Of a DNA stretch of 50,524 nucleotides, positions 33,304 to 41,658 are shown in pieces. Position 1 is the stretch's first letter, and every line of letters begins with the position of its first letter. Below the pieces are notes generated by a model. It saw only the letters and a list, made by a program, of their open reading frames with translations. It made no database searches and was not told where the DNA came from. The translations under genes and the position numbers were made by a program. This stretch comes from Pseudomonadota bacterium. GTDB lineage: Bacteria; Pseudomonadota; Alphaproteobacteria; Caulobacterales; Caulobacteraceae. The stretch lies in assembly GCA_963205005.1 (NCBI GenBank), contig CAUJHW010000169.1, positions 1-50,524 on the forward strand, read 5' to 3'.

Positions 33304-34230
33304 TTAGCGCGCAGTCTGCGGCGATCTAGTGTCAGCGGGGTTTACGTCAGATCTCGCCTGCGCGGATGCAGGTGGCTCGACGCGCACATCCACGTGTACC
33401 GACAGGCGGGTCTCGCCGGGATCGCCATAGATCGAGCCGGAGATCGGCGCGGCCTCGGCAGGCGTTCGGGCCAGCGCCACGGGGATCAGGTCGGCGCTCT
33501 CGGCGATGGCGTTGGTGGGGTCGAACTCCAGCCAGCCCAGGGCCGGCAGGAACACCTCGCACCAGGCGTGGGTCGCGCCGGACCCGCGCAGCAGGCTCTG
33601 CCGGGGACTGTAGAGATAGCCCGTGACGAACCGCGCCGCGTAGCCCAGGCGGCGCAGCGCCTCGACCATCAGCCAGGCGAAGTCGCGGCATGTGCCAGCG
33701 CCCAGGCGCACCGTGTGCGAGGGCTCCTGCGCCGCGCCCAGGTCGCGGGCCTGATACTCGAAGCTGTCATGGATCTGGCGGTTGAGCCGCAGCACGAAGT
33801 CCAGGGCCGGCTCGTGCGGACTGCCCAGCTGGTCGCGCAGCCACTTCAGCAGGACACCGTCCGGATCCGCCGTCGACGGATCGATGAAGGGGGCCAGCGC
33901 CGCCCGGTCGGTCGGGGTGTAGACGATAGGGGTGGCGGTCTGCGGGTCCTCGACCTTCGGGTCGGTCAGGTCGGCCGGGAACCGCTCGATGGTCAGGTCG
34001 CTGACGATCGAGAGCACCCGCGACTCGTCCTTGGGCGTGAAGCCGCACACCGAATTGCCGAGGGCGTCGTAGTGCCATCGCATCTTCCCTGGAGGCGAGA
34101 CGGTCAGCACCGCGTCCACGACCCGGATCGCGTGGCTGTCGCGGGGCCGGACCAGCAGGCGGTGCTCGGCGAAACGCACGGGACGCTCATAGCCGTAGCG
34201 CGTCTCGTGGCGGATCAGCAGCCGGGTCAT
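33304..34230 (-). CDS. Transglutaminase-like (cysteine protease fold) protein
   Basis: 308 residues from the ATG at 34230 (MTRLLIRHETRYGYERPV), the usual beginning of this family. A beta-sandwich N-terminal domain precedes the catalytic core, with Cys in LGAGTCRDFAWLMVEALR, His in GSGATHAWCEVFLPALGW and Asp in EFDPTNAI. Members cleave or crosslink peptides. The gene follows the amidohydrolase by 41 bp and precedes DUF6134 by 35 bp, so it is part of the same operon. Confidence 0.9.
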   Translation of the reverse strand: MTRLLIRHETRYGYERPVRFAEHRLLVRPRDSHAIRVVDAVLTVSPPGKMRWHYDALGNSVCGFTPKDESRVLSIVSDLTIERFPADLTDPKVEDPQTATPIVYTPTDRAALAPFIDPSTADPDGVLLKWLRDQLGSPHEPALDFVLRLNRQIHDSFEYQARDLGAAQEPSHTVRLGAGTCRDFAWLMVEALRRLGYAARFVTGYLYSPRQSLLRGSGATHAWCEVFLPALGWLEFDPTNAIAESADLIPVALARTPAEAAPISGSIYGDPGETRLSVHVDVRVEPPASAQARSDVNPADTRSPQTAR

Positions 34231-34271
34231 GGGGGCCAAATGGCCGGCCATGGCGGAGGTTCCGCCCCGAC

Positions 34272-37200
34272 CTACACGGCCTCGGCGCGGAAGATCCGGC
34301 GCCCGCCCGGGGCCACGGCGCAGAACGGGTCGAGGCAGCAGGCGGCGCGACCGGCCTCTACATAGGCCGCGTCATGCCACCAGAGGCCGGGCGGTGGGGT
34401 GCGGGCGGCCATCCGGACCGGCTCGGCCTGGGCGGTCTTCATGCCCGCGAAGGGGCCGAGGATCGCCTTCAGGTCCAGGACCTCGCCGTTCTTGACCACA
34501 TAGCGCACGGCCGCGGCGTCCTCGATCCGGGTGAGGGGATCGCCCTCGGTCACCACCAGGTCGGCCAGCATCCCCTTGGCGATCACGCCCAGCGGCTGGC
34601 CGAGGAACTCGCCGGCATAGCGGGTGGCGGTTGTCAGGGCCTCGAACGGCGTCATGCCGTACTTCACCATGGCCCGAAGGTTCATGTGCAGGCTGATGCC
34701 ATTGAAATCGATGGGAGAGTCCGTGCCGGTCACAACCCGGCCACCGCCGGCCAGGATGGCCCTCAGGTGGGCGACATTGGCGGCCAGCGACGCCATGGCG
34801 ATGCTGTTGTCGCCGGTCGCGGCCTGCTCGGCGCGCTGGATCAGCTTGGCGTACTCCCATGGCGGGTAGAGCGCCTTCGTGCGGGCGTCGTCCACCAGCG
34901 AGCGGTCCTGGCCGTACATCGCCGAGGCAGTGAACAGGGTGGGCGTGCGCCGCGCGCCGCTGGCGGCGAACAGGGCCGTGACATCCTGGTAGCTGACGCC
35001 CAGCTGGCTGACCGTGCGCGAATAGCCGGTGCGGCTGGTGGCGCCGATGTGCTCCATCCCGTCCACGCCGAAGGCCAGCGCCGGATAGTGGTAGTGCGAG
35101 GTGACCGGAATCCCCTGGTCGTGCGCCCAGGCGGTGATGTCGCGCTGGGCCTGCAGGGGCTGGCGGACATAGGACTTCAGCAGGTCGTAGCCGAGCGCCT
35201 TCGCGCGCGACAGCTCCAGCGCCATCTGCCCCGGCTCGGTCACCGGCCGCATGAAGTTGTAGTAGATCCGCGAGCCGTCGATGGCCTCGCCGGTGGAGAA
35301 ATAGCGCGGGCCCATCCGCAGGCCGGCGTCGATCGCCTCGCGGTCCTCGACCATGTGGTAGGCGGGCGAGCCGGGCGAGCGGGCGGTGGTCACCCCCAGC
35401 GACAGCCACAGCCGGCCCTCGCGGTCGCCATAGGCATAACCCTGCATCTGCCGGTGGGCGTGCATTTCCACCAGCCCCGGGATCACCGTCGCGCGGGCGC
35501 CGTCGACCACCTTCGCGTCGGCGACGGACGAGCCGGCCGGCAGGATGTCGGCGACGCGGTTGCCGACGATGACGATGTCGGCGTCCTTGCGCACGTCCGG
35601 CGTCAGGCCCTGCCAGAGGCGTGCGGCGCGGACCACGACCCGGCCCTTCGGCTTCGCCGCGGCCCAGGTGATCCCGTGCGGAACGGTGACCGGCGCGCCG
35701 CCGGCGGCCGGGATCAGCCGCAGGTCGCCGTTGCAGAGGTAGAGCAGTTTCGAGCTGTCGCCGCTCCACGTCGGGGCGTCGGTGACCTCGTTGTTCAGCA
35801 CGCGCGGCGGGGCCGTCATCGCGCCCCGGGCGTCCACGGGGGCGACCCACAGGCGGCTGGCGAACACGAAGGCCAGGCTCCTGCCGTCCGGCGACCAGAC
35901 CGGGCCGTCATCCCCGCGTGTGCCCAGTGACTTGTCGGGGAACACCGGCTGGTAGGTCGCGGCCCCGGTGGCGACATCGACCGTGAGGATCTCGCTCAGT
36001 CCCTCGCGGAAGCGGGCCGAGTAGGGCTTGAAGGCGGCCAGGGCCAGGGTCCTGCCGTCCGGGCTCCAGGTGGGCTTTCCCGGTTCCCAGATGGCGCCGA
36101 ACACCTGGGTGATGCGGCCGGTGGCCACGTCGACGGTATGCAGCGCGCCGGTCTGGTCCAGGAAGGCCAGGGTGCGGGCGTCGCGCGACCAGGCGGCCGA
36201 CACGGCGGCGCCCTTGTGACGGGTCAGCTGGCGCTCAGCGCCCGTGGCCATGTCGCGCAGCCAGATGTCGAGCGTGCCGGCGCGGTCGGTGGAATAGGCC
36301 AGGGTCTTGCCATCGGGCGACCACGCCGGGTCGCAGTTCCAGAAGCCGTCGTCCACCAGCTTGCGGGCCTTGCCGCCGATGGGCAGCAGCCACAGCGCGT
36401 TCAGCGCCCGGAACACCACCTGCGTCCCGTCGGGCGACAGCATCGGACTGCCGATGCCGACAGCGGCCTTCGGCGCCGCGCCGTCATAGTCGCGCTGGCG
36501 CTTGGGATACTTCGGCCGCGCGACCGGGACCGAAAGGCTGAAGGCGATGACGCTGACCGCGCCGGCGGCGGTGCGGCGGTGGATCTTGCCGCCAGCCGCA
36601 TAGACCATGTCCCCGCCCGGGAGCCAGGCGGGGCGGAACGGAAAGACGTCCTCGCCCTTCACCAGGGGGCCGCCAGGGCCGACCAGCTCCGAGCGGCCGT
36701 TGGACAGCAGGTGGTAGACGATCCCCTTGCCGTCCGGAGTGAACGCGGGGCTGTGCAGTTCGACGGGGTTCAGCCGGTCGGCCGAGGCGGTGATCGCCGG
36801 GCCGGCGGTGCGCGCCCCGGAGGCGTCTACGATCTCGACCCGGGTCCGGTCGACCGCGAACGCGATCTTCGTCCCGTCCGGCGACCAGGCCGGCTCACAG
36901 GCCTGGCCCTCGGCCGCCGCCCACAGGCGGATGGCCCCGGTGGCGAGGTCCAGCACATGGATCGCATAGGCCCCGGTGCGGTCGGAGCCGAATGCCACCG
37001 ACCTGCCGTCCGGCGAGAACCGTGGCTCGCGGCAGTCGAAGGCCCCGCGTGTGTGCTGCTTCAGGCCGGTCCCGTCGGCGTTGACGGTCCAGATCTGGAA
37101 GGTCCCGTCCCGATAGGACTGAAAGACCAGCTGCCTGCCATCCGGTGACCAGTCGGGCTGGGCGCCGTCGGTGAGGTCGTCGGTCAGCCGCTTCGCCGCG

Positions 37201-37442
37201 CCGCCGTTCACCGGCAGGGCCCAGATCACCCCGAAGAGGTCGAAGGCGAGCGTCCTGCCGTCCGGCGAGGCCGACACCGCGATATTGGTGCCCTCGGTGA
37301 TGGTCACCGGAACGGTGGGCGCCTGGCCGGCGGCCTTTTCCGCCGCCGCCGCCGGCGCCGCCAGGGACGAGGCGGCGATCGCCGTCCCGCCCATCGACAG
37401 CAGCCGGCGCCGGTCCACGCCACGACGAGGGGTCTTGTCCAT
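34272..37442 (-). CDS. Tat-exported beta-propeller amidohydrolase
   Basis: 1056 residues. Tat signal (RRRLLSMGGTAIAASSLAAPA), then many repeats of the type SPDGRxLAF (PD40/TolB-like propeller blades, roughly residues 50-650), then a C-terminal amidohydrolase with metal ligands HAHRQ, later His in VTSHYHYPALAFG and MEHIGATS, and GTDSPIDF (Asp), ending in LVVTEGDPLTRIEDAAAVRYVVKNGEV. The propeller-amidohydrolase fusion is common in periplasmic peptidases of the imidazolonepropionase type. A peptide or cyclic-amide substrate is likely. It is downstream of the TonB receptor (35 bp), which may import its product. Confidence 0.9.
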   Translation of the reverse strand: MDKTPRRGVDRRRLLSMGGTAIAASSLAAPAAAAEKAAGQAPTVPVTITEGTNIAVSASPDGRTLAFDLFGVIWALPVNGGAAKRLTDDLTDGAQPDWSPDGRQLVFQSYRDGTFQIWTVNADGTGLKQHTRGAFDCREPRFSPDGRSVAFGSDRTGAYAIHVLDLATGAIRLWAAAEGQACEPAWSPDGTKIAFAVDRTRVEIVDASGARTAGPAITASADRLNPVELHSPAFTPDGKGIVYHLLSNGRSELVGPGGPLVKGEDVFPFRPAWLPGGDMVYAAGGKIHRRTAAGAVSVIAFSLSVPVARPKYPKRQRDYDGAAPKAAVGIGSPMLSPDGTQVVFRALNALWLLPIGGKARKLVDDGFWNCDPAWSPDGKTLAYSTDRAGTLDIWLRDMATGAERQLTRHKGAAVSAAWSRDARTLAFLDQTGALHTVDVATGRITQVFGAIWEPGKPTWSPDGRTLALAAFKPYSARFREGLSEILTVDVATGAATYQPVFPDKSLGTRGDDGPVWSPDGRSLAFVFASRLWVAPVDARGAMTAPPRVLNNEVTDAPTWSGDSSKLLYLCNGDLRLIPAAGGAPVTVPHGITWAAAKPKGRVVVRAARLWQGLTPDVRKDADIVIVGNRVADILPAGSSVADAKVVDGARATVIPGLVEMHAHRQMQGYAYGDREGRLWLSLGVTTARSPGSPAYHMVEDREAIDAGLRMGPRYFSTGEAIDGSRIYYNFMRPVTEPGQMALELSRAKALGYDLLKSYVRQPLQAQRDITAWAHDQGIPVTSHYHYPALAFGVDGMEHIGATSRTGYSRTVSQLGVSYQDVTALFAASGARRTPTLFTASAMYGQDRSLVDDARTKALYPPWEYAKLIQRAEQAATGDNSIAMASLAANVAHLRAILAGGGRVVTGTDSPIDFNGISLHMNLRAMVKYGMTPFEALTTATRYAGEFLGQPLGVIAKGMLADLVVTEGDPLTRIEDAAAVRYVVKNGEVLDLKAILGPFAGMKTAQAEPVRMAARTPPPGLWWHDAAYVEAGRAACCLDPFCAVAPGGRRIFRAEAV

Positions 37443-37477
37443 CAGTCTCTCCGGTCGCGGTGGCGGAAGGCGCTCGC

Positions 37478-39955
37478 TCAGAACTTCACGGCCACTTTGG
37501 CATAGTAGAAGCCACCGGCGATGCCGAAGGGCGAGTACTGGTTGAAGTAGGTGAACGGGCCGGATGCCGCGCCGCGCGCCGCCGGCTGCACGATATCCGG
37601 CAGCACATCGGTCAGGTTGTTGGCGCCGACCGAGAAGCGGATGTTCTCGTTGTAGTCATAGGCGATATCCAGATCGACGATGCCGGTGGGCGAGACGGTT
37701 TCGTCCAGCCCCGGGTTGGCCGAGTTGCGCTGGGTGACGCTGCCGTAGCGGGTGACGCGCAGGTTGATGGTGAAGGGCTCGATCGTCCATTCCGCAGAGG
37801 CGATCTGCTTGTTGCGCGGCGTGCCGACCGTGAAGTTGCCGATCTGGCCACGACCCACCAGCACCAGGCCCGCGGCGGCCAGGGAGGCCGGAGGGGCGGT
37901 GATGCGGTCGAACTTGGTCTTGTTGAAGTTGGCCGAGATGGTCCACTTCACCCGGCCGTAGTCGCCGAAGTCGGTGCGATAGTCAGCGACGAAGTCCAGG
38001 CCCCGCGTCGTCGTGTCGGCGGCGTTGGCATAGTAGAAGGCCGCCTGGCCGGGGTTGAGGCCCGCGCGCGCCAGGGCGGCGTTGACGGCGGCGTTCGGAC
38101 CCAGCTGCTCGCTCTGCAGGATCCGGTTCTTGATCTCGATCTGGTAGATGTCGACCGTGGCGCTCAGGCCTGGCAGCGGCTGGACCACAAGGCCCGCCGA
38201 GTAGTTCGTCGACTTCTCCGGTTCCAGCGGCTTGGCGCCCAGCGCGATGGCGGCAGGGTTGTTGGTGGGCAGGATCTGGGACGGGCCCAGCTGCGCCGGC
38301 TGGCCGGGCAGGGCGACATTGATCGTGCTCGCCGAGCCGTAGTGCTGCTGCTGCAGCGACGGCGCGCGGAAGCCGGTGGAGGCCGTGGCCCGCAGGGCGT
38401 AGCCCGGGAAGGGCTCCCAGCGCAGCGAGGCCTTGCCGGTCTCGGCGGTGCCGAAGTCGGAGTAGTCCTCGTAGCGGCCGGCCAGCGAGATTTCGAAGGT
38501 GTCGGTGAGCGCCTGCTCGATGTTGAGATACAGGCTCTTGTTGTTGCGCGAGAAATCGCCGGCGGTCGACGGCGGGAAGCCAGAGACGCCGTTGGCGCCC
38601 CCGGCCACGGCAGCCAGGTTGGTCGCCAGCGGATGTCCCACGGGATACCTGAACGGGCCGGTGTCGTAGGATTCCTTCTGGCCGACCCCGATGGTGAAGT
38701 CGCTCTTGCGGTACTCGACGCCGGCGGCGACGAACATCGGCTTGACCAGCCCGAGGTCGAACTCACGGCTGATGTCGAAGTTGCTGGTCCACTCCTTGAA
38801 GGTCAGCGTCCCCAGGTAGAAGTAGGTCGGCGACGCCGGGCCGTAGGACGTGTTCAGCGAGTTCTCGAAGTAGTCCACCTTGTTTCGGGCGATCGAGGTC
38901 GACAGGTCCCAGTCGAAGCCCAGCAGGCCCGAGCCCTTGGCCCCGAACGTGCCCTGGTAGTCGCGATCCTTCAGGAACAGGCGCGGCGAGTAGCCGTCGG
39001 GGTAGACGGTGGCATTGTTGTTGAAGGCGCTGGGCGCGCGGAAGGTCAGCCAGGCGGCGGAGTTACGGCTGGAGATCGTGCCGAAGCTGTAGAGCCTGGC
39101 GTTCTCGGTCAGCTCGAAGGCGGTGTTGTAGCCCAGCGAATAGAGCTGGGAGGCCGGCGACCCCGGGTGGGAGACGTGGCGGTCGATGGTCAACTCACGC
39201 GGGTCGGGCACGCCGGGCGCGATCGGGAAATAGAGGTTGGCCGTCGCCGGGGTGTACTTGCCGCGGTCGACCAGGTTGGTCGTGCGCGCATCGAGGGTCA
39301 CGTTGAAGAAGCCGCGTTCGCCCAGGCCGAAGCCATAGTTGATCGAGCCCTGCAATGTCTCGCCGTCGCCCTGCAGGGTCGTGCCGGTCAGCGCGGTGAA
39401 CGAGCCGCCCTCGGCGCCGTCCTTGAGCAGGATGTTGATCACGCCGGCCAGGGCGTCGGAGCCGTACTGCGCCGAGGCGCCGTCGCGCAGCACCTCGATC
39501 CGCTGGATTGCGGAAGCGGGGATCAGGTCGAGATCGGGGGGCGACTGGCCGGCCTGGGTGGTGCCGTTGACGAACAGGACGGCGGTGTTGTGGCGGCGCT
39601 TGCCGTTGACCAGCACCAGGGTCTGGTCGCTGGCGAGGCCGCGCAGCGATACGGTCTTGATCGCGAAGCTGGCGCCGGCCCCGGAGTTCGAGGTGTTGGC
39701 CGAGGGGACCAGGGTGGAAATCAGGTCGCGGACGGACTGCTTCCCGCTCTTCTCCAGCACCTCGGCCGTCAGCACGTCGATCGGCGCCAGGCTGGTGGTG
39801 ACCGTCCGCGCCGTGGACCGCGTTCCGGTGACGATCAGTTCGTCGACCGTCTCGGGCGCCGAGGCGGCTGCCGCGGCGGCGCTGGCCGCACCCGCCGTCG
39901 CCATGGCGAGCGCTGAAATGCCCGCCAGCAGCCAGGTCTTCTGAACGCGATGCAT
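37478..39955 (-). CDS. TonB-dependent outer membrane receptor
   Basis: 825 residues. The signal peptide [19 protein letters not shown] is followed by the TonB-box-like [10 protein letters not shown], plug domain ([60 protein letters not shown]-type plug end), and a beta-barrel ending in a Phe (AKVAVKF). ATG 39955 is preceded by GGGGGATATCTC. Takes up large or scarce substrates using TonB/ExbBD energy. It heads a run with a propeller amidohydrolase and a transglutaminase, suggesting a peptide substrate. Confidence 0.93.
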   Translation of the reverse strand: [825 protein letters not shown]

Positions 39956-40004
39956 GAGATATCCCCCGATGTTTCGAAGGACAGTGTGGGTGTCGCGCCC
40001 GATG

Positions 40005-40026
40005 AAGTGACACCGGGGAGTCACTT
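40005..40026. other. Hairpin in TonB receptor 5' leader
   Basis: AAGTGAC (40005-40011) pairs with GTCACTT (40020-40026) around an 8-nt loop, in the untranslated region before the TonB receptor start, followed on the plus strand by TTT. It is not a recognised riboswitch, and may be an operator or a small terminator for the opposite strand. Confidence 0.4.
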
Positions 40027-40090
40027 TTTCAGGCGAATACCGTCTGCGTTGCCGCGAATGGATGCGTTACAGCATTGATGGGATGCATAT

Positions 40091-40120
40091 ACAATATCAT
40101 GCCTGATTTTCAGGCTGCAA
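40091..40120 (-). promoter_or_regulatory. Candidate promoter with operator-like dyad for the TonB receptor
   Basis: Read on the minus strand, TTGCAG (complement of 40115-40120) and TATTGT (complement of 40091-40096) are spaced by 18 bases, the layout of a sigma-70-like promoter about 140 bp upstream of the gene. The spacer contains GCCTGA-TTT-TCAGGC (40101-40115), a perfect 6-bp dyad placed where a repressor would block polymerase. The surrounding 40060-40170 is unusually AT-rich for this window. Confidence 0.4.
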
Positions 40121-40402
40121 CCCGAGCTCCGGATACAAATTTGATGGTCATGTATATTTGGCAGACATGACGAAAACTTGCCGAAATCGGATGCCGTTCC
40201 GCCTGCGCGGCGAACCTGGCGGAGCCGCATCTGGTCTGCCGGCGCGGGCATCCGTCCGCCGCGAGGGCGCCGCCTCGTTGCGCAATGCCCTGCCCAGCGA
40301 CAGGCGCCGCCCGAAATTCGCGCAGCGGCGCGCCGGCCACGCCGCCGTTTCGAGCGCGGCGTCAATTTGTTCGCGGCGAAATTCCCAAGGCGCCGCTTGC
40401 GG

Positions 40403-40417
40403 GAACAAATACAGAAC
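40403..40417 (+). promoter_or_regulatory. LexA (SOS) box
   Basis: GAAC-AAATACA-GAAC, i.e. GTTC-N7-GTTC on the other strand, is the direct-repeat LexA operator of alphaproteobacteria. It lies 14 bp before the start of the radical SAM/UdgX operon, where LexA would block the promoter or early elongation. No core base of the two half-sites is mismatched. Confidence 0.82.
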
Positions 40418-40431
40418 CCTAGGTTCGCCGG

Positions 40432-41658
40432 ATGGCCGTCCTAGATCTCAAGCGCAAGCTCGCAATCCTCTCCGACGCCGCCAAGTACGATGCGTCCTGC
40501 GCCTCGTCCGGATCAGGCCGGCGGGATTCCGTTGGCGGAAAGGGCGTGGGGTCGACCGAGGGCATGGGCATCTGCCACGCCTATGCGCCGGACGGTCGAT
40601 GCATCAGCCTGCTGAAGATCCTGCTGACCAACTACTGCATCTACGACTGCGCCTATTGCGTGAACCGGGTGTCGTCGAACACGCCACGCGCGCGGTTCTC
40701 GGTGAAGGAGGTGGTCGATCTCACCCTGGGCTTCTATCGCCGCAACTACATCGAGGGGCTGTTCCTCTCGTCCGGCATCATCCGCACGGCGGACTACACA
40801 ATGGAGGCGATGGTGCGGGTGGCCCGCACCCTGCGGCTCGACCATGATTTCCGCGGCTACATCCATCTCAAGCTGATCCCCGAGGCCTCGCCGGGCCTGG
40901 TGGCCGAGGCCGGGCTCTACGCCGACCGGGTGTCGATCAACGTGGAACTGCCACGGGACGACAGTCTGGCCCGTCTGGCTCCGGAAAAGGATGCGGGCGG
41001 CATCCGCAAGGCCATGGGCGGGGTGCGCCGTTCGGCCGAGGCCGCCAAGGATCGCCGCAGCAAGGCCATGCCGCCGAAGTTCGCGCCCGCCGGCCAGTCG
41101 ACCCAGATGATCGTCGGCGCCGACGATGCGCCGGACGGCGAGATCCTCAAGCGCAGCGAGACGCTCTACGGCGCCTACCATCTGCGACGGGTGTACTATT
41201 CGGCCTTCTCGCCGATCCCGGATTCGACCGCGCGGCTGCCGCTGGCCCGGCCGCCGCTGGTGCGCGAGCACCGGCTCTATCAGGCCGACTGGCTGATGCG
41301 GTTCTACGGCTTCGGGCGGGCCGAGATCGTCGGCGAGACCGAGGACCTGGACCTCGCGGTCGATCCCAAGCTGGGCTGGGCGCTGCGCAACCGCGGCGAG
41401 TTTCCCGTCGACCTGAACACGGCCGACCGCGAGCGGCTGCTGCGGGTGCCGGGCCTCGGTGTGAAGTCGGTGGACCGGCTGCTCGGCATCCGGCGATACA
41501 AGCGACTGGTGCTGGAGGATGTGCGCCGCCTGACACGCGGCCTCGACAAGCTCAGGCCCTTCATCGTCACCGCCGACTGGACGCCCGGGGCGCTCACCGA
41601 CAGCGCCGGCCTGCGCCAGCGCTACGTGCCCGAGCCGAAGCAGATGTCGCTGTTCTGA
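40432..41658 (+). CDS. Putative DNA modification/repair radical SAM protein (UdgX partner)
   Basis: 408 residues. Radical SAM cluster CIYDCAYC (Cys69, 73, 76) within ILLTNYCIYDCAYCVNRVS, extra cysteines upstream (Cys23, 48, 57), then a long TIM-barrel-like core (RRNYIEGLFLSSGIIRTADYTMEA). Near the C-terminus a helix-hairpin-helix (LLRVPGLGVKSVDRLLGI) indicates DNA contact, and the last residues, QMSLF, match the beta-clamp-binding pentapeptide. It is followed by UdgX with a one-base overlap. Family known in databases as a putative DNA modification/repair enzyme; its chemistry is uncharacterised. SOS-controlled. Confidence 0.92.
   Translation: MAVLDLKRKLAILSDAAKYDASCASSGSGRRDSVGGKGVGSTEGMGICHAYAPDGRCISLLKILLTNYCIYDCAYCVNRVSSNTPRARFSVKEVVDLTLGFYRRNYIEGLFLSSGIIRTADYTMEAMVRVARTLRLDHDFRGYIHLKLIPEASPGLVAEAGLYADRVSINVELPRDDSLARLAPEKDAGGIRKAMGGVRRSAEAAKDRRSKAMPPKFAPAGQSTQMIVGADDAPDGEILKRSETLYGAYHLRRVYYSAFSPIPDSTARLPLARPPLVREHRLYQADWLMRFYGFGRAEIVGETEDLDLAVDPKLGWALRNRGEFPVDLNTADRERLLRVPGLGVKSVDRLLGIRRYKRLVLEDVRRLTRGLDKLRPFIVTADWTPGALTDSAGLRQRYVPEPKQMSLF

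Larger units (their letters stand above)
39956..40431. other. Intergenic region between TonB receptor and DNA-repair cassette
   Basis: About 475 bp without a supported gene. It carries the receptor 5' leader hairpin, the AT-rich promoter region and, near its right end, a LexA box. The open frames on both strands in 40165-40430 have biased Arg/Ala composition and run into the radical SAM gene in another frame, so they are not credited. Confidence 0.7.

Noticed and set aside
39956..40090. Riboswitch (cobalamin or similar) in front of the TonB receptor
   Set aside because: Only one simple hairpin is visible. No conserved riboswitch core such as the B12 box was seen.
40158..40847. Open frame on the plus strand before and within the radical SAM gene
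   Set aside because: It overlaps the well-supported radical SAM frame and has Arg/Ala-rich shadow composition, with no recognisable motif.
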